In this document: in pieces, positions 58,993 to 64,000 of the stretch | How positions within the stretch are numbered: the stretch's first letter is position 1 | Layout of the letters: each line of letters begins with the position of its first letter | Assembly: GCA_027625915.1 (NCBI GenBank) | Contig: JANTQA010000028.1 | Location: 186,001-250,000, forward strand | Source of the DNA: Anaeramoeba flamelloides | Taxonomy: Eukaryota; Metamonada; Anaeramoebidae | Length of the DNA stretch: 64,000 nt | Direction of reading: 5' to 3' | Notes under the pieces: model-generated | What the model was told of the DNA's origin: nothing | What the model saw: only the letters and a program-made list of their open reading frames with translations | The model's database searches: none | Position numbers and translations under genes: made by a program

Positions 58993-60658
58993 ATTATTCT
59001 TGTAATAATTGAAAAGAGTATTATTGTAAACTCTTTCAAATTCAAGATGAAAATTTTCAAAATCTTGCCAATTCCATTCTTCTTTGAGATTGATTGGTTT
59101 TAAATATTGGTTTTCAAATATCAAATATTTTTGATTGAGATAATGCAAAAAAATAAAAGGGATATAAACAAAAAATTTATCCGAATTTACTTTTGATGAT
59201 GTTGGTATTAAAAACAAAGTTCCTTCTCGTTCTAAATCATGGAATTTTAGATTATTTTGCTTTATAATTTGATCATTTCTAGAAACTGGAACTAATAGTA
59301 AAGATAATTCCAAGATTCTTTTTGAGATTTTCTCGTTTTTATGAAAGTCACAAAAGAAATATGCATTATTAAGCTGTGAAAATATTTTATATTCTATTTC
59401 ATAAAGTGAATTTTCATTATATTGCTTTTTTTCAAAATTTAGTTTTTCATAAGATTTTAATAGCTTTTTAAATTCATTCAAATATCTTGGTATTAAACCA
59501 ATATCTCCTAGAATTATTTGAAATTGATTTTTTTCTTCATCAATTAGGTGCTTTTTTAATATTTGTTTCATAAATCCGTTTTTTTAATTGTTTTGTATAA
59601 TTTTGAAATATTCTTTTAACTGACTCAAATTTTAATGGACCAAGATTAATTAAATATCTTGAATATTCTGTTGGAAGAAATGAAATGTCATATGCAGATG
59701 TTCCAGTGCAAATAGGAACTATACAAATTTCTTCAAAATGTGTCATTATGTGTCCTATAGCTTTTAACAATTCTTTTTAAATTATCTTTACTTTCTTGAT
59801 AACAATCTTGTTTATTTTCTTCACTTATTTGCTGCAGATTTTTCTTTTTTCATTTCCTTTATTAAATATTTAGTCATTTGATCAATATATAATTGAAATT
59901 CGTCAATGTGGAATATAAATATTAATGGCATAAGAGAATTTCGCCTTGGATTTTCTTTTTTCTTTTCTTTTTCTGTTGCTTTTTTTTTCTTTAAAATTTA
60001 CTTTTTTCTTTTTCTTTTTCTTTTTTTTTTTTTGTTTTTTTTGTGTTACTGTTGATTATGTAACGAAATATATTTACCGTTTTGAAGATATTTGGATCGA
60101 TTTTATTTTCTTTTTAGTTCATAAAAAAAAATTGTCAAGTGATAAATTCAACAAAGTACAAGTAATTCGAAGACCTAAGCAAACTTCTGGTTTATATTTT
60201 AAATCAATTTCAGGTATGAATTTTGATCCATTCGATAGATCCATATATAAAGATTGTGAATTATGAACAATAGATCGATACATAAGTTGAAATCTTTCAT
60301 TGGTTTGATTTTTGTTCTGTGGTGATTTCTTTTTTTGATCTTGTTGAAGAAGCAGTATTGATTCTTTACTGCATTTTTTTTGACAGAAAGGCAAAAATTC
60401 ATCACCTAATCTTGTTTTCCCAAGACCTGCACCGCCAGGGATCAAAATAAAATTGTGTGCTCTTTTCTCTTTTTTATAACCACGTTCATTAAAATTATTT
60501 TCTAAAATATTAAACATTGTTTCTAACTCTTCTTCTCGATCAACAAATTCTAATAAATCTTTTCTTGTTTTTTTTGAAGATTTAATGAAACCCATATATT
60601 TGTTCTTTTGAAAATTTTGGATTGTTGATCTGATAACTTGCTCTACGTTTTTTTGCAT
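58186..60658 (-). CDS. Crinkler/RHS-like P-loop NTPase with endonuclease-like domain, locus 2 (frameshifted)
   Basis: Minus chain. Piece 1 (60658-60119): MQKNVEQVI..., then Walker A IPGGAGLGKTRLGDEF. Between 60110 and 59780, in shifting frames: IDPNIFKTVNIFRYIINS, a K-rich run, and Walker B IFIFHIDEFQ. Piece 2 (59770-59540): sensor CIVPICTGTSAYD. Piece 3 (59571-58186, 461 aa): LGDIGLIPRYLNEF, a PR motif of Crinkler/RHS NTPases; a poly-threonine tract of about 30 from (TTG)n; then VDSFIIRYDN and VLISCQLKHT, which fit the D and Q-x-K of a PD-(D/E)xK nuclease; and an EQ repeat tail from a hexamer repeat. The enzyme class is predicted to hydrolyse ATP/GTP and cut DNA; in Crinklers such proteins act as effectors. 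Compared with locus 1 the nuclease motif is intact, but the frame is broken at least four times. Confidence 0.7.
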
Positions 60659-60799
60659 TTTTTATTTTATTTATTTTTCAGATTGAAAAGGAAAAAAAAA
60701 AAAAAAAAAAAATCAAAAAACAAAAAATAAAATCAAAAAATAAAGGAGCAATAAAAAAGAAAGAGATTTAGAAAAAATTTCAAACCTTTCGTTTCAAAA

Positions 60800-61427
60800 T
60801 GTTGAATTTTTTTGTTTTTTTCAATTGAAAGCATTTTCATTTTGTTTGTAGTTTCAATTAAATTTGGTTGGTTTGTTTGAGAAAGATCAATTCCTTGGTT
60901 TTGTTCTTTAATTAGTTTATTTTGTTCTTCTATTTGAAGGTTTTGTTCTTTAATTTGTTGGTTTTGCTTGTCGATTTGAAGGTTTTGTTCTTTAAGTTGT
61001 TGGTTTTGTTTTTCGATTTTTTTTGATAAAAGGATTTCTTTTTGAATTGTTTCGATTAAGGATTTTAGTTTGATTTTTTCTTTTTCTTGTATTTTTTCAA
61101 TTTTTCTAACAATTCTTCAACTGTTGTAAGAAATTGGATTTTAAAACTCGATTTTTTATTTAGTTCGTCAAGATCTTCTTCAAGCTTTGTTCTTCTTTCT
61201 TTCTGTTCATTAACTTCATCTTCAAGCTTTGTTCTTCTTTCTTTCTGTTGATCTCGTTCTTTTTTCATTTTATCAAGTTCTTCTTCCAACTTTGTTCTTC
61301 TTTTTTCCATATGATTACGTACCTCGATCATTTCGTCACGTTCATTTTCAAGCTTTTTTCTTTTTGTTTCTTCTTGTTTTTCACGTTCACTTTTTTTTTT
61401 TTTGGTTTCTTTGTTTCTTTGATCCAT
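60800..61427 (-). CDS. coiled-coil protein of locus 2 (frameshifted)
   Basis: Frame 1 (61427-61065, 120 aa): MDQRNKETKKKKSEREKQEE, then KLENERDEMIEVRNHMEKRR and repeats of ERRTKLEDEVNEQKE, ending in KKKKK. A shifted frame (about 61050-60800) holds KQNLQIKEQNQQLKEQNLQI repeats and ends TNKMKMLSIEKNKK. Same start, same repeat type and same place upstream of the NTPase as the gene at 28783. A hydrophobic stretch after 60790 is translated T-run, not a membrane segment. Likely a dimerising or filament-like N-terminal half or partner of the NTPase. Confidence 0.6.
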
Positions 61428-61550
61428 AATTTATAAAAAAATATAGATTCAATTAAAAATTTTTCAAAATAAAATAATGAAAAAAAATGATAATATTGGA
61501 ACCAAAGGAACCAACATTAATGAACATGAACCAAAGGAACCAAAGTGAAA
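61428..61550 (-). promoter_or_regulatory. conserved upstream flank of coiled-coil gene, locus 2
   Basis: AT-rich leader followed by GGAACCAAAGGAACC (61498-61512) and a second GAACCAAAGGAACCAAAG (61529-61546); the fragment at 10783 has the same arrangement. The same words form the tract inside SR1. Confidence 0.4.
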
Positions 61551-62563
61551 CACTTTCCAATTCAATTTTTCAAATTTTAAATATTGTTTTTTATTGTTTT
61601 CCTTTCAAAATTTTCAAAACTCTTTTATTTAATTTCAAAGTGATTTTCTTTCAACAAAAAAAAAGAAAAAAAAAAAAACAAGAAAATAGATTGATCAAAA
61701 TCACCCGAAAGGTAGCTTGAAAAAAGGCATATCTACAAGGTGATTTGATTCAGTTACCAGTCTGAGAAGAATACTATGTTGTTTAGAACTTGTTTGGTAC
61801 ACTAGAAAACAATTATTAGTCTTAAAAAACTATTAGGTTACTAAAAATCCCAGAAAAATATCAAATAATATTGAAATTGAATAAATGAATTAATATTATT
61901 TATAAAATATCTAAATATTACAATAAACTTCCTTGGATTTTTTTTTATATTTGAGAAGATATGAAGACCAAGATTGTATTTTATGAATTTAATTCAAGTA
62001 TTTTATTTTTTTTTATCAAAATAAATCTTACCATAAAGATTTTATGTTTTTAAAATGTTAGAAAATGGACAAAAGACATAAAAAAAGAAAATCTAAAAAA
62101 AAATTTTCAAAAATTTTATGATGATTAATATAAATCTAAAAAATTTACAACTAATTTTTTCGGGAATTTATAGAATTATACTTTACCAGAGAAAGGCAAA
62201 CGGTGTACAAAAAATGATCTAAAAGTGTTTTTTTTCCTAATGACTCACTTTTATTTAAGTGAGTTGCTTGAATTTGTATGTTCTTTTATTATTTAAACTT
62301 TAATACTCTTATTCAGAAAAGAGTAATAGAGTTTTATTTTTTAAATCATAAAATAACTCCTCACTAAAAATACACCATTGTTAGAGAGGAGTAAAGAAAG
62401 CAATTCTGAAGTTTTTTTTCCGTGTCGAGTCATCACGAAAAAATCCAAAACACGGAGTACGTGTTCATTTTAGTATTTTAAGGCGTCTACGTCATCGTAA
62501 AGTGGTTGAAAAAGAATTTCAACTGATTTAAATTCATTTTTTTTTAATCATATTTCACTTTAA
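61551..62563. other. no gene seen; one hairpin
   Basis: ACTCACTT-TTATTT-AAGTGAGT at 62243-62264. From about 62420 the GC content rises (GTGTCGAGTCATCACG, CACGGAGTACGTG), probably the start of the hAT element. No terminal inverted repeat identified. Confidence 0.4.
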
Positions 62564-62569
62564 GTGTTT

Positions 62570-62767
62570 ATGAGCGTGTCACGAAAAAGAATTCAAATTT
62601 CTAAACCAAACACATCCATTTCAGTTCGTCAGAAATTGAAAGTGAGGAGGAAGAATCGAAGAAAGAAGAAGAAACAAAGAGATACTGTTTTAAATAATAA
62701 AAACACAATCATTGTTTCAAATTCTGTTGAAAAGATTGAGACGAAAACAAGAGTAAAATTATTTTGA
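62570..62767 (+). CDS. short basic frame, possible leader exon of the hAT element
   Basis: MSVSRKRIQISKPNTSISVR then a very basic VRRKNRRKKKKQRD (nuclear-localisation-like) and VSNSVEKIETKTR. A donor-like AGAGTAAAAT at 62748 and an acceptor TTTTTTTCAATAG at 62839 bracket a ~92-base candidate intron, but the joined frame does not run into the transposase frame, so the link is unproven. Confidence 0.35.
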   Translation: MSVSRKRIQISKPNTSISVRQKLKVRRKNRRKKKKQRDTVLNNKNTIIVSNSVEKIETKTRVKLF

Positions 62768-62882
62768 TAATTAATCCCAAAGAACTCAACTAATATTTAT
62801 TTTTTTTTTCTTTTTCTTTTCTTTTCTTTTTTTCAATAGGTGAACCTAAGTAACTTGGTTGAGATTCTAAAAAGAACCCGAT

Positions 62883-64000
62883 ATGAATTGTTTTACTTTT
62901 CTTGAGTCGAATAAAGAAAAGATAAAAAAGGGGGGCTTTTATCAGATACTATGTCGGAAATGCGGTGCCACTATTTGTGGTTCGCGATTCAGTATGAAAA
63001 GACATTTATTGACTAGTAAACACAGAAGAGGTTTTGGACCAAATGGTCAGACCGCATCAGAGCTAATCATCCAGGATAGTGTAGACAGAGTCACACAAAC
63101 CTTCCTGCAAGCTTCTGTGCCAATTGATAAATTTCATCGATTGGTCAATCGAGATTCGATTGTTGCGTTTCGATCACTTGGTTCAATTCCTTCAATAAGA
63201 ACTGTGCGAAGGTCAATAGTACGAGTTCTTGAAGAGAAAAAGAGTAACATGAAAAAGAGTACTTGTTGGACAGAGGTTTTGTCTAATGATGGACGAAACT
63301 ACTGACATCACTTCACGCAGTTTGTGTGCTGTTGTGGTAACCAACTTGGATTTCCGATTGTGTCTCAAAGTCAAAGAAATGGATAGATGCGATGCCTCTT
63401 CATTGCAAAAAACTCCTGGAAGAAACATTACTTGAATACGAGATTGATTGGCAACAAATTACAAATTTTGTTACTGATGGTGCAAGAGCATGTGTTTCAT
63501 TAGGAAGACGATTAAACGAACAATATGCAATACAACACACTTTATGTGCTGCACACTTACTGCATCTCATTTCACAAAAATTAATGGAGTCTTTTCCAAA
63601 CATCAATGGATTATGTAAATTGGTTCGTGTGTTTTTTAAGAGGGGAATACAAGCAGGCCGTAAGAAGCGATGGAGAAGTCAAAACATAACTGACATATCT
63701 CTTCCTTCAAAAACACGCTGGGGAACTTGGTTAAAATGTGTTTCAGATGTGTTCATGAGACGCAAAAAACTTACTTACTTTTTATAACCAAGGAGGAAAC
63801 ATCAGAAACTGCGAATCAAATGATAAAGTGTTTGACGAATGAAGGAAGCATACAAGACCTCCGTTTCATTGAATATTTTTCAAGACTATTTACACCTTTG
63901 ATAGATGGAATTCAAGAACGACAACTCCGAAAAGATACTTTAAATAGATGGCGAAATATCGAAACTTGGTTATTTAAAATGAGTGGGAAAGATTATGCAA
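62883..64000 (+). pseudogene. hAT-family transposase, CGGBP1-like (frameshifted, partial)
   Basis: Cut-and-paste DNA transposase. First frame (62883-63305): C2H2/BED-like finger CRKCGATICGSRFSMKRHLL.TSKH, then FLQASVPIDKF and RSLGSIPSIRTVRRSI, the arrangement of the CGGBP1-like hAT group. Second frame (about 63266-63435): LMMDETTDITSRSLCAVVV, the first catalytic Asp region. Third (63392-63787): VTDGARACVSLGRRL, TLCAAHLLHLISQKL and LPSKTRWGTWL. Fourth (63772 to the edge): RFIEYFSRLFTPLIDGIQER. Three single shifts break it. The right end, with the C-terminal dimerisation region, is outside the window. Base composition is much richer in G and C than the rest, a sign of recent arrival. Confidence 0.85.

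Overview
The window is very AT-rich eukaryotic DNA from a microbial protist (no bacterial operons, no ribosome-binding sites, no viral gene block). Support for this: a probable 43-nt spliceosomal intron with GT-AG ends (17603-17645), non-LTR retrotransposons with an AP-endonuclease, reverse transcriptase and CCHC-type tail, a hAT transposase, a B-box zinc-finger gene, a BTB gene and Crinkler/RHS-type NTPase genes. This mixture (BTB, B-box, Crinkler-like, K/E-rich low-complexity inserts, very low GC) would suit an anaerobic amoeboid protist such as an Anaeramoeba-like metamonad, but that is an inference and no rRNA or other marker gene is present. The genetic code looks standard.

Layout. 1-5.5 kb: 5'-truncated LINE (minus), a ~2.3 kb non-coding repeat (SR1), and a tandem array with an exact 202-bp period. 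5.8-10.3 kb: a 26-bp-TIR element, a second SR1 copy, and short exon-like coding stretches with a MITE between them. 10.6-16.7 kb: a 5' fragment of a coiled-coil gene, then a B-box gene whose reading frame is split by ~4.6 kb of nested repeat DNA bounded by CACTACAAGG / CCTTGTAGTG ends. 17.5-20.4 kb: a small two-exon gene and a ~375-bp tandem array with two hairpins per unit. 21.6-23.8 kb: MITEs and an inverted CACTA-type copy. 23.8-28.8 kb (minus): BTB gene, Crinkler/RHS-like NTPase-nuclease gene 1 and its coiled-coil neighbour. 29-38.8 kb: foldback element, SR1 copies, MITEs, a LINE tail. 38.9-44.1 kb: nearly complete LINE (ORF1, endonuclease, RT, zinc knuckle, poly-A). 44.1-54.8 kb: SR1 copies, one carrying a LINE insertion which itself carries a MITE. 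55-57.8 kb: second copy of the 13.9-16.1 kb repeat and small palindromes. 58.2-61.4 kb (minus): Crinkler/RHS-like locus 2. 62.4-64.0 kb: a CGGBP1-like hAT transposase in a clearly GC-richer patch, running off the window.

Most of the DNA is repetitive. Eighteen copies of one ~200-bp palindromic MITE (TA-CAGTCAG...CTGACTG-TA, Tc1/mariner style) are scattered over both unique and repeated DNA. Seven copies of a 43-nt twin hairpin mark the non-coding SR1 family. Nearly all long coding regions are broken by single-base shifts, mostly at or near A or T homopolymers; either the copies are decaying or the assembly has homopolymer errors, and the sequence alone cannot say which. The two Crinkler/RHS-type loci share the same order (coiled-coil gene upstream, P-loop NTPase with endonuclease-like tail downstream) and are the most interesting candidate system here.
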